A stretch of DNA of 64,000 nt from an uncultured Pelagibacteraceae bacterium. Lineage in GTDB: Bacteria > Pseudomonadota > Alphaproteobacteria > Pelagibacterales > Pelagibacteraceae. Position 1 is the first letter of the stretch, and every line of letters starts with the position of its first letter. Under the pieces are notes generated by a model. The model did no database searches, had not been told where the DNA came from, and saw only the letters and a program-made list of their open reading frames with translations. The stretch is taken from the NCBI GenBank assembly GCA_902604005.1, contig CACKXH010000001.1, forward strand, positions 1-64,000, in the 5' to 3' direction. This document shows positions 1-9,556 of this stretch, in pieces. Both the position numbers and the translations under genes were made by a program.

Positions 1-208
1 TTTGCCAATTAGGTTCTTTTAAAAGTTTTAATCGTTCATAAGCTTTTAATCTAAAGTCTAACATCCATTGTGGTTCTTTTTTAATGTTAGAAATAAACTT
101 AATTACATCTTCGTTTAAGCCTTTTGGAGCTTTGATATTTTCTATATCGGTAGTAAAGCCGTACTTATAATCTTTTAACTTTTCTATGTCTTTTTCTCTT
201 GTATCCAT
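1..208 (-). CDS. sufB: Fe-S cluster assembly protein SufB, N-terminal part (continues past the window edge)
   Basis: Reverse-strand translation from ATG at 208: MDTREKDIEKLKDYKYGFTTDIENIKAPKGLNEDVIKFISNIKKEPQWMLDFRLKAYERLKLLKEPNWQ, typical SufB N-terminus; directly downstream of iscR. Confidence 0.88.
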   Translation of the reverse strand, partial: MDTREKDIEKLKDYKYGFTTDIENIKAPKGLNEDVIKFISNIKKEPQWMLDFRLKAYERLKLLKEPNWQ

Positions 209-209
209 T

Positions 210-635
210 TTATAATCGTCTCTCATTATTGTCTTTGACTAAATCTTCTAAACTTTTTTCTTTAAAAAAATTATTTATATGATTTTCTAATTCATCCCAA
301 AGATTGTGAGTTAAACACTTTGTTAATTTACCATTACATCCTTTTTTAGATTCTTTTTTACATTGAACAGTTTTTACTTTTTCATCTACTGCATCAAAAA
401 TATTTGTAAGTTTAATTTCTTTGGCTTTTTTATTTAAAATATACCCACCCTGTGTACCTCGTACACTTTGAACTATTTCTTTTTTTCTAAGTTTTGAGAA
501 TATTTGTTCTAAATAATCTAAAGAAATACCTTGTCTTAATGATATATCTCTAAGAGAAACTGGGTTGATATTATCAAATCTAGCCAGGTCCACTAAAGCC
601 ATCACAGCATATCTACCTTTAGATGTAAGTTTCAT
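210..635 (-). CDS. iscR: Rrf2-family Fe-S regulator (IscR-like)
   Basis: MKLTSKGRYAVMALVDLA start, wHTH, three-Cys cluster region CKKESKKGCNGKLTKC; adjacent to sufB. Confidence 0.88.
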   Translation of the reverse strand: MKLTSKGRYAVMALVDLARFDNINPVSLRDISLRQGISLDYLEQIFSKLRKKEIVQSVRGTQGGYILNKKAKEIKLTNIFDAVDEKVKTVQCKKESKKGCNGKLTKCLTHNLWDELENHINNFFKEKSLEDLVKDNNERRL

Positions 636-663
636 AAATCAGCATTTTTACAGGGTATATATA

Positions 664-687
664 ATCCTGACTAAAATAGTCAAGTAT
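664..687. promoter_or_regulatory. Putative IscR (type 1-like) operator
   Basis: Perfect inverted repeat TGACTA-AAA-TAGTCA (668-682) followed by AGTAT, about 30 bp upstream of the iscR start codon; resembles the E. coli type 1 IscR motif core GACTRWWWYAGTC (recalled from the literature). Confidence 0.6.
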
Positions 688-770
688 CATAGATAAAAAA
701 AAGACTAACATTTTGTCACTCAGTTGTGATAAACCTAATTTTTTTGTGAGAATAATAATCAATAACAATT

Positions 771-1427
771 ATGGATAATAAAGTACTAGAAATATTTATA
801 CCTGGTCCAGCTGGAAGACTAGAAGCAAAATATTTTAAAAGTAAAAAAAATACCTCTCCTATAGCATTAGTATTACAGCCTCATCCTCAGTATGGAGGAA
901 CAATGAACAACAAAGTAGTTGTAGAAACTTTTAACACATTTATGGAAAATGATTTTTCTGTTTGTAGAGTAAATTTTAGAGGTGTTGGTAAAAGTGATGG
1001 TGAATTTGACAATGGTCAAGGGGAATTGGCTGATGCTGCTGCTGCTTTAGATTGGCTAGAAAGAGAGAACTTTGATAATTCCCAATGCTGGGTATCAGGA
1101 TTTTCGTTTGGCTCTTTAATCGCAATGCAATTATTAATGCGTAGACCAGAAATTAATAGATTTATAGCTATATCACCTCAACCTAATGTATATGATTTTT
1201 CTTTCTTATCTCCATGCCCAACATCAGGTTTAATGGTTTATGGAAAAAATGATGAGCTAGTTCCAGAAGAATATTTAAATGAATTAAATAAAAGATTGAG
1301 TTCTCAAAAAGGAATCAAAGTTGAATTTAATAATGTTCCTAACACTAATCATTTTTTTTCAAAAAATGAAAATGCATTAGTAAAAATATTAGATAAATAT
1401 ATTAAAAATGAGACAGCTTTATATTAA
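771..1427 (+). CDS. alpha/beta hydrolase family protein
   Basis: QPHPQYGGTMNNKVV, GVGKSDG, GFSFGS nucleophile elbow, late NTNHFF His. Confidence 0.8.
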   Translation: MDNKVLEIFIPGPAGRLEAKYFKSKKNTSPIALVLQPHPQYGGTMNNKVVVETFNTFMENDFSVCRVNFRGVGKSDGEFDNGQGELADAAAALDWLERENFDNSQCWVSGFSFGSLIAMQLLMRRPEINRFIAISPQPNVYDFSFLSPCPTSGLMVYGKNDELVPEEYLNELNKRLSSQKGIKVEFNNVPNTNHFFSKNENALVKILDKYIKNETALY

Positions 1428-2569
1428 AAGTTCTCAACTATAACGCCACCAGTTGAAGGTTGTTTACATCTTGTTGTACTGGGAAAAGAAATAAACATGC
1501 CTTCTGAAGATCTAATTGCTAAAAAAGCAAAAGCTTGAGACTCTACAAAATCGCCATTAATTTTATATTTTTCTATTGGGTCTAGATGTAACCTTTCGAA
1601 ATTCATTTTTATTCTTTCTAATAAATATTTGTTTTTTCTACCACCTCCACACACAAGCCATTTATTTTTAAAAGATTGATTTTTATTTGAAATAAATCTT
1701 ATTCCTTCAGCAATAAGTTTTGCCGTAAAGTCAGTAATAGTTGCAGCACCATCCTCTAAAGAAAGGCCTTTTGCAAAAAAAATATCAAAATCTTTAACAT
1801 CTAAAGATTTTTCGTAGTATGAATCTAAATTAAAATTTTCAAACGCTTGATTTAAAATTAATTCGTCAATTTTACCAGATCTAGCAATTAATCCTTCCTT
1901 ATCATATTTTTCTTTTGAATTTTTTCTAATCCATTCATCTATAAGACAGTTACCTGGTCCAATGTCATATGCATAAATTTTGTTTGAGCTCGACAACTTA
2001 TTTTCATTTACTGTTAAAGTAATATTTGAGATTCCTCCAATATTTAAAATATTTATTGGTAACTCAATATTAAATTTTTTGTTTATCTTATTTGCTATCA
2101 TATTATGAAAAATTGGTGCGAGTGGAGCACCTTGCCCATCATTTTCTAAATCGTTTTGTCTAAAATTATAAACAACTTTTTTTTTTGTTAATTGGGACAA
2201 CAGTCTTCCATCACCAAGTTGTTTTGAAATTTTTTTACTAGGATCATGAAATATAGTTTGTCCATGAAAACCTATAAGGTCAATATCAAATTTTGATGTT
2301 TTGAGAGTTTCGTTTACAGCTTTCAAGTTGAATAATGTGATATCTTTTTCCAGAGATTTTATCTCATCTGAAAGTACATTTAAGTCCTCTGAAGAAGAAA
2401 TTTTGCCCCTTAGTTTCTCTATTCTTTTAAATAATCTATCTTCGTATTGAAAATATCTATCTAAAATAGGTAAATATTCTCTATTGCCATCTGATTGTAT
2501 TATAGAAACATCTATTCCATCAAGTGAAGTGCCGCTCATAAGGCCTAACGCTGTGTAAATCTTTCCCAT
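1424..2569 (-). CDS. anmK: anhydro-N-acetylmuramic acid kinase
   Basis: GLMSGTSLDGIDV, GFHGQTIFHDP, LNIGGISNIT, DIGPGNCLID motifs. Confidence 0.93.
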   Translation of the reverse strand: MGKIYTALGLMSGTSLDGIDVSIIQSDGNREYLPILDRYFQYEDRLFKRIEKLRGKISSSEDLNVLSDEIKSLEKDITLFNLKAVNETLKTSKFDIDLIGFHGQTIFHDPSKKISKQLGDGRLLSQLTKKKVVYNFRQNDLENDGQGAPLAPIFHNMIANKINKKFNIELPINILNIGGISNITLTVNENKLSSSNKIYAYDIGPGNCLIDEWIRKNSKEKYDKEGLIARSGKIDELILNQAFENFNLDSYYEKSLDVKDFDIFFAKGLSLEDGAATITDFTAKLIAEGIRFISNKNQSFKNKWLVCGGGRKNKYLLERIKMNFERLHLDPIEKYKINGDFVESQAFAFLAIRSSEGMFISFPSTTRCKQPSTGGVIVENF

Positions 2570-2616
2570 TCTTATTTTTTTTTAACAAATAATGTATATT
2601 GTGAAACTATACGCTT

Positions 2617-3846
2617 ATGAATAAATTTTTAAAAGAATTTAAAGATAGAGATTTCTTCTATCAATGTACAGATGAAATAGAATTGTCTCAATTGTTAGAC
2701 AAAAATAAAATTAAAGCTTATATCGGATTTGATTGTACTGCAGAAAGCTTACATGTTGGAAGTTTGCTTCAAATTATGTGTTTAAGGCTTTTGCAAAAAT
2801 ATGGCCATCAACCGATTGTCCTTTTAGGAGGAGGTACTACAAGAATAGGAGACCCTTCAGGAAAAGATAAAACCCGTAAAATTTTATCAGAAAAAGAAAT
2901 AGAAAAAAATTCAAAGAATATTAAAAAAATATTATCGAAATTTTTAGATAATAAAAATAAAAGATTAAAACCTTTATTTGTAGATAATTATAAATGGCTT
3001 AGAAAATTAAATTATATTTCTTTTTTAAGAGATATTGGAAAACATTTCACAATTAATAAGATGTTAACATTTGAAAGTGTTAAAACAAGGTTAGATCGTG
3101 AACAATCTCTCAGTTATATGGAATTTAATTATATGATACTACAAGCTTATGATTTTCTTGAGTTAAATAAAAAAGACAATTGTATTTTGCAAATTGGTGG
3201 ATCAGATCAATGGGGAAATATAGTTAACGGTGTAGAATTAATTAAAAGATACTCAAATAAAAAAGTTTTTGGTTTAACAACTCCACTTATTACTCTCGCT
3301 TCAGGATCTAAAATGGGTAAAACTGCTGACGGTGCTGTATGGTTAGATAAAAAATTTTTATCCCCATATGATTATTGGCAATTTTGGAGAAATACAGATG
3401 ATAGAGATGTAATCAAATTTTTAAAATATTTTACTGATATAGATATTGATGAAATAGAAAGTTTGAAAAATAATAATATTAATGAACTTAAAATATTATT
3501 AGCCAATAAGACTACTTCTATGCTCCATGGAAATGAAGAGGCAAAAAAATCTGAAAAAACAGCAAAAGAAACTTTCTCAGAAAATTCTTCTGGATCTAGT
3601 CTTCCATCTATTCAAATCGATAAATCAATATTTGAAAAAAATATAAATATAATTGATCTAATTATTCTTTCAAAATTAGAAAAATCCAAAAGTGAGATTC
3701 GAAGATTGGTTAAAGGTAATGCTATCAAGATAAATAATAAAATTATTGATAATGATAAATTCACAATTGATAAAAATTTATTCGAAAATAACTATCTTAA
3801 ACTTTCTATTGGCAAAAAAAGACATTTAAAAATTCAATTGAATTAA
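2617..3846 (+). CDS. tyrS: tyrosyl-tRNA synthetase
   Basis: FDCTAESLHVGSL (HIGH-like), GGSDQWGNI, KMGKT (KMSKS-like), C-terminal S4-like domain. Confidence 0.95.
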   Translation: MNKFLKEFKDRDFFYQCTDEIELSQLLDKNKIKAYIGFDCTAESLHVGSLLQIMCLRLLQKYGHQPIVLLGGGTTRIGDPSGKDKTRKILSEKEIEKNSKNIKKILSKFLDNKNKRLKPLFVDNYKWLRKLNYISFLRDIGKHFTINKMLTFESVKTRLDREQSLSYMEFNYMILQAYDFLELNKKDNCILQIGGSDQWGNIVNGVELIKRYSNKKVFGLTTPLITLASGSKMGKTADGAVWLDKKFLSPYDYWQFWRNTDDRDVIKFLKYFTDIDIDEIESLKNNNINELKILLANKTTSMLHGNEEAKKSEKTAKETFSENSSGSSLPSIQIDKSIFEKNINIIDLIILSKLEKSKSEIRRLVKGNAIKINNKIIDNDKFTIDKNLFENNYLKLSIGKKRHLKIQLN

Positions 3847-6032
3847 TTTTTTTTAATTTTTTCAAGTGTTCTTGTTATAAATCTTGGAGTGAGAGTTTTG
3901 ATTGGATTAACTGTTGTCTCTAGTTTTTTAGGTGGACCTTTAATTTTAAAGCTCACACCAAAAACCCCTTCTCCTGTTTTTTTTCCTACTAAAATATCAC
4001 CTAGAATAGGTATCGATCCTATTGCTTTATTAATTGTTGTAGCTGGTACCAATGTGCCTCGTAAACTTACTAATTTTGATTTTTCAATATATCCATCCAT
4101 TAAAATAGAAATCGCTGGGCCAATTGCATAGATTTCATTAATAGTTGTTAAAGACTTTTTGGTTTCTGAACTCATTTCAAATTCATTAAATCTTATACCT
4201 TCACCGGACAATAAATCTGCTATTCCTTGAAGAGATGCCAAGGTTAATATTTTTGTTAAAACTGGAAGTTCTTTAAGTTTAAAATCATATATTGTTAATT
4301 TTGATGTGGTCAACTCTCCTGTCTTAACAGAATAAAAATCTAAAGAACCTTCGTCAAAGCCTTTTATGAATTTATATCTTTCTACAAAAGGTTTGGCATT
4401 TGGCGAAAAAAATGTAGTGACCTTACTTCCGCTGTTAGAAATAATTGAAAGATTAAGTTTTTCATTAGAATTAAAAGACGAGGACAATTTTGCCTCGATA
4501 ATCTCGTTATTCTCAAAATTTAAATAGCCAGCTAAATCATTAATAAATTCGTCATCTCCAATTAAAACTTTATCAAACTTGACTTTAACATTAACATTTT
4601 CATTAAAAATATTTAATTTATCTGAGCTGTCACTTAAAAGTAAATCATCTATTAATTTGTTTGCATTGAAATATTTACTTATAATTTCATAGTTATTTAA
4701 AATCTTTTTTAACTCAACATAATTATTTTGTTTTTCTAAATCTACAAAATTTAATTTTGCAGAATCAATATTTGTTATTTTTAAATTTTCATTTAAAAAA
4801 AGATTTTTAATTTCAAAATTGTTATCCTCATTAATTAGAATAATATGATCAAATTTTAAGCCTATATTATCTTTATAAACTCCTGACACCTCAAGACTAG
4901 CCTCTGAATTTTTTTCTTTTTTAAAATTTAAAAATTTTAAATCAATTAAATTATTTTTAAAATTAACAAGAGATTTAAAAGAGTAATTTTCATCTGACTT
5001 TTTTAAATAATATTTAATCTGATCAAAATCTTTTTGTATAAACAGTTTTCCCTCACCAGTTATTTCTAAATTATTTTTAGAAAATTTGATATTTACTTTA
5101 TGATCTTTTAAATCTAAAAATTGTTTTTTTTCTGGAAAGAAGTTTTTTACATCTAAAATATTTTTGATAGATAATTCTTTAATATCTACAATTGAATCAA
5201 TGTTTAAACTTTTTATTTTGAATTTTTTTGTAATTTCTAATAAAAATTGGTTTTTTGAAGAGAAATTAATTTTTTCTATGTCAGTATTTAGAAGAGAATT
5301 AATTGAATCAATATCTTTTTTACTAGACAAATCTATTAGGTCATTTTCAAGTATCCCTTTTATTTGGGTTATCTTATCTGAATCTTTGATAGATATTTTA
5401 TCTGACTTAAAACCAATGTTTTTAAAATCAAAATTTAAATTTTTAATATCTATTAATTTATTTTGAGAGTTAAATATAAAATTTATATTTTCAATTTTAT
5501 TTTGATTTAATAAATTTATTGATGCGTCTTTAATAAGTCCTTTTAATTTAAAATTTTTTAAAATTTTACCAGATTTATCAAATTTGATATCTATATCTGC
5601 TATTATATAACCCGAATTGATTATTCTATCTAATAAGAATAATTCTGGTTTATTTTTTATCGTTCGACTAAATGAAATAAGTTCTTTAATTTTAATTGAT
5701 TTTGATGAAATAGATATATTTGAACTAGAAATTTTATTATTAAATAAACTCTTTAGAGGAATATCGGTTTTGATAGTTTCAAGTTCTAAAATTTTATTAT
5801 CATACAAGATTGTAGGGCCCAAAGTTTTCGCATTTATATTTAATTTAAATGGATCTAAAATTAATTTTACTTTATTTAATTTTACATCAAATTTGGTATC
5901 AATTTTTTTAATATTTGTTCTAATCTGATTATTAAATTTATTAGTCTCTAACCCAAATAAACTTAGATAGCTTAAAAGTATTAATATTAATAAACCAAAA
6001 AAAAATGTTATTCTTAAAAAATATTTAATCAT
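3843..6032 (-). CDS. AsmA/YhdP-like large periplasmic protein (DUF3971 / AsmA-like C-terminal)
   Basis: N-terminal TM anchor, long beta-rich body, C-terminal GSLDFYSVKTGELTTSKLTIYDFKLKELPVLTKILTLASLQGIADLLSGEGI...IPILGDILVGKKTGEGVFGVSFKIKGP. Confidence 0.75.
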   Translation of the reverse strand: MIKYFLRITFFFGLLILILLSYLSLFGLETNKFNNQIRTNIKKIDTKFDVKLNKVKLILDPFKLNINAKTLGPTILYDNKILELETIKTDIPLKSLFNNKISSSNISISSKSIKIKELISFSRTIKNKPELFLLDRIINSGYIIADIDIKFDKSGKILKNFKLKGLIKDASINLLNQNKIENINFIFNSQNKLIDIKNLNFDFKNIGFKSDKISIKDSDKITQIKGILENDLIDLSSKKDIDSINSLLNTDIEKINFSSKNQFLLEITKKFKIKSLNIDSIVDIKELSIKNILDVKNFFPEKKQFLDLKDHKVNIKFSKNNLEITGEGKLFIQKDFDQIKYYLKKSDENYSFKSLVNFKNNLIDLKFLNFKKEKNSEASLEVSGVYKDNIGLKFDHIILINEDNNFEIKNLFLNENLKITNIDSAKLNFVDLEKQNNYVELKKILNNYEIISKYFNANKLIDDLLLSDSSDKLNIFNENVNVKVKFDKVLIGDDEFINDLAGYLNFENNEIIEAKLSSSFNSNEKLNLSIISNSGSKVTTFFSPNAKPFVERYKFIKGFDEGSLDFYSVKTGELTTSKLTIYDFKLKELPVLTKILTLASLQGIADLLSGEGIRFNEFEMSSETKKSLTTINEIYAIGPAISILMDGYIEKSKLVSLRGTLVPATTINKAIGSIPILGDILVGKKTGEGVFGVSFKIKGPPKKLETTVNPIKTLTPRFITRTLEKIKKN

Positions 6033-7124
6033 TTAATTTGATATAAAGATTCTTCCAAAAATTGATCGATTTCACCATTTAAAATTTTTTCTGGGCTTGT
6101 GCTTTCAAAATTTGTTCTGTTGTCTTTTACTAATTGATAAGGTTGCAAAACATAAGATCTTATTTGGTGTCCCCAGCCTATTTCAGACTTTGCTGACTCT
6201 ATATTTTGGTTTTTTTCTTCTTTTTTTTTGATTTCATAATCATAAAGTCTGGCTTTAAGCATATTCATGCAAGTTTCTTTATTTTTATGTTGAGATCTCT
6301 CATTTTGACATTGTACAACAATTTTTGAGGGAATATGAGTTATTCTTACTGCACTATCAGTAGTGTTTACATGCTGCCCTCCAGCTCCACTAGACCTATA
6401 AGTATCAATTCTTAAATCTTTTTCTAATATTTCTATATTTATATTTTCATCAATTACTGGATAAACCCACACACTAGCAAAACTTGTATGTCTTCTAGCA
6501 CCAGAGTCAAATGGTGAAATTCTTACTAACCTATGAATTCCAGACTCCTTTTTTAACCAACCAAAAACATATTCACCTTCAATTTTAATTGTAGATGATT
6601 TGATTCCTGCTTCTTCACCTTTGTGTTCACTTATCAAATTATAATTAAATTTCTTGTTTTCAGCCCATTTTAGATACATTCTTCTTAACATATCTGCCCA
6701 ATCTTGGCTTTCAGTGCCACCTGCGCCGGCATGAATTTCTATGTAGCAGTCAAGTGTATCTGCCTCATTTGATAAAAAGCATTTAATTTCATTTCTTTTA
6801 ACCGTTTTTTTTAATTCTTTTAAATTTGATGAAATATCATCTAAAATAATTTGGTTGTTTTCTTCAGAGGCTAAATTGAACAAATCTTGGGTATCATTAA
6901 TAATAGTTTCAGAATTTTTAAATGAATTTATTAAATCATCATATAGTTTTTTTTCTTTTAGAATACTTTTAGACTTACTTTTATCTTGCCAAAAATCTGG
7001 CTCTAAAATTTTCGTATTTATTATTTCAAGCTTTGAAAAAATATCATTTTTCTCAAAGATACTCCTTGATTTTTAAATTGATTTTTTTAATTTCTTCAAT
7101 TTGATTTAAAACTAGATTATCCAT
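6029..7124 (-). CDS. prfB: peptide chain release factor 2, expressed via programmed +1 frameshift at 7053-7058
   Basis: GGQHVNTTDSAVRITHIP catalytic region. The ORF track covers only 6029..6883. Upstream reading: ATG at 7124 MDNLVLNQIEEIKKINLKIKEYL then in-frame TGA; +1 shift gives EKNDIFSKLEIINTKILEPDFWQDKSKSKSILKEKKLYDDLI..., joining the main ORF. Confidence 0.95.
7053..7067 (-). promoter_or_regulatory. prfB +1 recoding site (AAGGAG TAT CTT TGA)
   Basis: Reverse strand 7067..7053 reads AAGGAGTATCTTTGA: internal Shine-Dalgarno-like AAGGAG, slippery CTT and UGA, same spacing as the well-known E. coli prfB signal. Confidence 0.93.
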
Positions 7125-9463
7125 TAATAAAATTTTAATATGTTGTTTATGTCAAGTCTATTATTATTAGTATAAAAAACTTTATTATCCACAATATCTT
7201 TTTTTTTATAATTTTCAATGATGGTATTTTTTGATGAAAATTTTGCTCTCTGTCCTAAACCAGGATCTATTACCATCATGACTATACCTTCTGGAACTTT
7301 AAAAGGTCTTGCATCTGATTTTTTTATACCATTTTCAACGAAATCTTTAAAAATTGGTAAAGCAGTTTTAGATCCAGTTTCATATTTGCCTAAAGGACTA
7401 GGATTATCAAATCCAATATAAACACCTATAACTAAATTTGAAGTAAACCCTATAAACCATGTGTCAGTGTTATTATTAGTAGTTCCTGTTTTACCACCAA
7501 TGTTCATTTTTAAATTTCTTAATTTTTTTCCTGTTCCTCTTTGGATAACACCCTCTAAAATAGAAGTCATCTGATATGCAGTTTGAGGTGAAAATATTTG
7601 TTTAAAGTCATCTTTAATTTTTGGATAATTATCTCCCGAATAAGAAATTTTATCACAATCATCACATTTTCTTATCTCATTATTTATAATAGTTGAACCT
7701 TCACTATCTTGTATTCTGTCTATTAAAATTGGATAAACAAGCTTACCTCCATTTACAAATGCTGAATAAGCTGAAGTTAATTTTATCAATGTTGTTTCTG
7801 CAGAGCCAAGAGAAATAGACAATAATTCATCAGGGTTTTCATAAATACCTAACTTTTTTGAAAAATTAACTATTTTGTTTAATCCTAGATTCTGAGCAAT
7901 TCTAATTGTCATTAAGTTTCTAGATTTTTCTAAGCCAGTTCTTAAAGTTGACAGTCCATAGAATTTTTTACCATAATTTTCTGGCTTCCATAATTTGAGA
8001 TCTTCTCCTTGATCTAAAACAAGAGGAGCATCTAAAATTAAAGATGAAGGGTTATAATTATTTTCTAATGCTAAAGCATAAACAAAAGGTTTGAACGCTG
8101 ATCCCGGTTGCCTTAGTGCTTGTGTTGCTCTATTAAATTCACTTTTTTTAAAACTAAATCCTCCACTCAAAGATAAAATTCTACCTGTAAAAGGGTCCAT
8201 TACTACAATACCACCATTTACTTTTGGCAATTGTTTTAAACTAAAAATATTATCTTTAATCTTTTCTACGTAAATGATGTCATTAACTTTTAATATTTCA
8301 CTAAATTCTTTTTTTGTCCAAGAAATACCACTATAATTAATTATTCCTTCTTTATTATCCTCTGTTTCAATAATTATTGAAAATTTTTTTATTTTTTTTA
8401 CGATTGCAATCTCCCAATTTATAGATTTCTCTAATTCATAAATATCTAGATCTTTTGCCCAATCTTTTTTGTAATTTTTAATATTTAATAAAGGGCCTCT
8501 CCATCCTTTTCTTTTATCATAACTTATTAAACCTTTTCTCAAAGATTGTGTTGCCAATTTTTGTAAATCTAAATCTATTGGAGTATTAATATTAAAGCCT
8601 TGCTTATAAACTTTATCATAAGTTAAATCATCTATTATCTTTTTTCTAACATCTTCTATAAAATATTGAGCATCTTCTAGAAAAACTTTCTGCTTTTTCC
8701 TTAATATTATTTTCTGGTCTTTAAGGTCAACAAATTTTTCATAATTAATGTAGTTATTGTCATATAAATTTTTTAGAACTAAATCTCTTCTAAATTTTGC
8801 TAATTCTATGTCTCGATAAGGATTATAACGACTTGGTGCTTTAGGTAATGCTGCTAAGAGAGCAGACTCTGCGTAATCTAAATCTTTAATTGACTTATCA
8901 AAATATTCTAAGCTTGCTGCTGCAACTCCGTAAGATCCTCCACCTAAGTAAATCTGATTTAAATAAAGTTCTAAAATTCTTTCTTTAGATAATGTTCTTT
9001 CTATTCTAAATGCTAAAATCGCTTCTTTAATTTTTCTATTAAGACTAACTTCATTGGAAAGCAAAAAATTTTTTGCAACTTGTTGGGTAATTGTTGATGC
9101 CCCTTCCAATCTTTTTGAATTCAACACATTTGAAATATTTCTAATTGTAGCTCTTAAAACTCCTTTAGCGTCTACACCTGGGTGTGAAAAAAAATTTTTA
9201 TCCTCGGCTGAGAGAAAAGAATTAATCACATTTTTTGGAATTGACTCAAAAGGCACAAAAATTCTTTTTTCTCTTGAAAAATCTGCTACTAGTGTCCCAT
9301 CCCCAGAATATACCTTACTTGAAACTGGAGGTTTGTAGTTCTGTAAAAATTTATAATCAGGTATTTTATTAGAAAAAGTCCACAATATACTTAAAACTAA
9401 TAAGCTAATTAGTACAAATATTCCTATAAAACTTACTAAAATATTTTTGATTAAATTATTCAT
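7124..9463 (-). CDS. mrcA: penicillin-binding protein 1A (transglycosylase/transpeptidase)
   Basis: SAEDKNFFSHPGVDAKG, EGASTITQQVAKNFLL, RQPGSAFKPFVYA, GKTGTTNN. Confidence 0.93.
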   Translation of the reverse strand: MNNLIKNILVSFIGIFVLISLLVLSILWTFSNKIPDYKFLQNYKPPVSSKVYSGDGTLVADFSREKRIFVPFESIPKNVINSFLSAEDKNFFSHPGVDAKGVLRATIRNISNVLNSKRLEGASTITQQVAKNFLLSNEVSLNRKIKEAILAFRIERTLSKERILELYLNQIYLGGGSYGVAAASLEYFDKSIKDLDYAESALLAALPKAPSRYNPYRDIELAKFRRDLVLKNLYDNNYINYEKFVDLKDQKIILRKKQKVFLEDAQYFIEDVRKKIIDDLTYDKVYKQGFNINTPIDLDLQKLATQSLRKGLISYDKRKGWRGPLLNIKNYKKDWAKDLDIYELEKSINWEIAIVKKIKKFSIIIETEDNKEGIINYSGISWTKKEFSEILKVNDIIYVEKIKDNIFSLKQLPKVNGGIVVMDPFTGRILSLSGGFSFKKSEFNRATQALRQPGSAFKPFVYALALENNYNPSSLILDAPLVLDQGEDLKLWKPENYGKKFYGLSTLRTGLEKSRNLMTIRIAQNLGLNKIVNFSKKLGIYENPDELLSISLGSAETTLIKLTSAYSAFVNGGKLVYPILIDRIQDSEGSTIINNEIRKCDDCDKISYSGDNYPKIKDDFKQIFSPQTAYQMTSILEGVIQRGTGKKLRNLKMNIGGKTGTTNNNTDTWFIGFTSNLVIGVYIGFDNPSPLGKYETGSKTALPIFKDFVENGIKKSDARPFKVPEGIVMMVIDPGLGQRAKFSSKNTIIENYKKKDIVDNKVFYTNNNRLDINNILKFY

Positions 9464-9556
9464 TTTGATTCCATTATATAAAGGAATTTGTTAAAGTTAT
9501 GGCACTAGAATAAAACAAAATTTTAAAATTTAAATGAAAAAATCAAAAATCAAATT

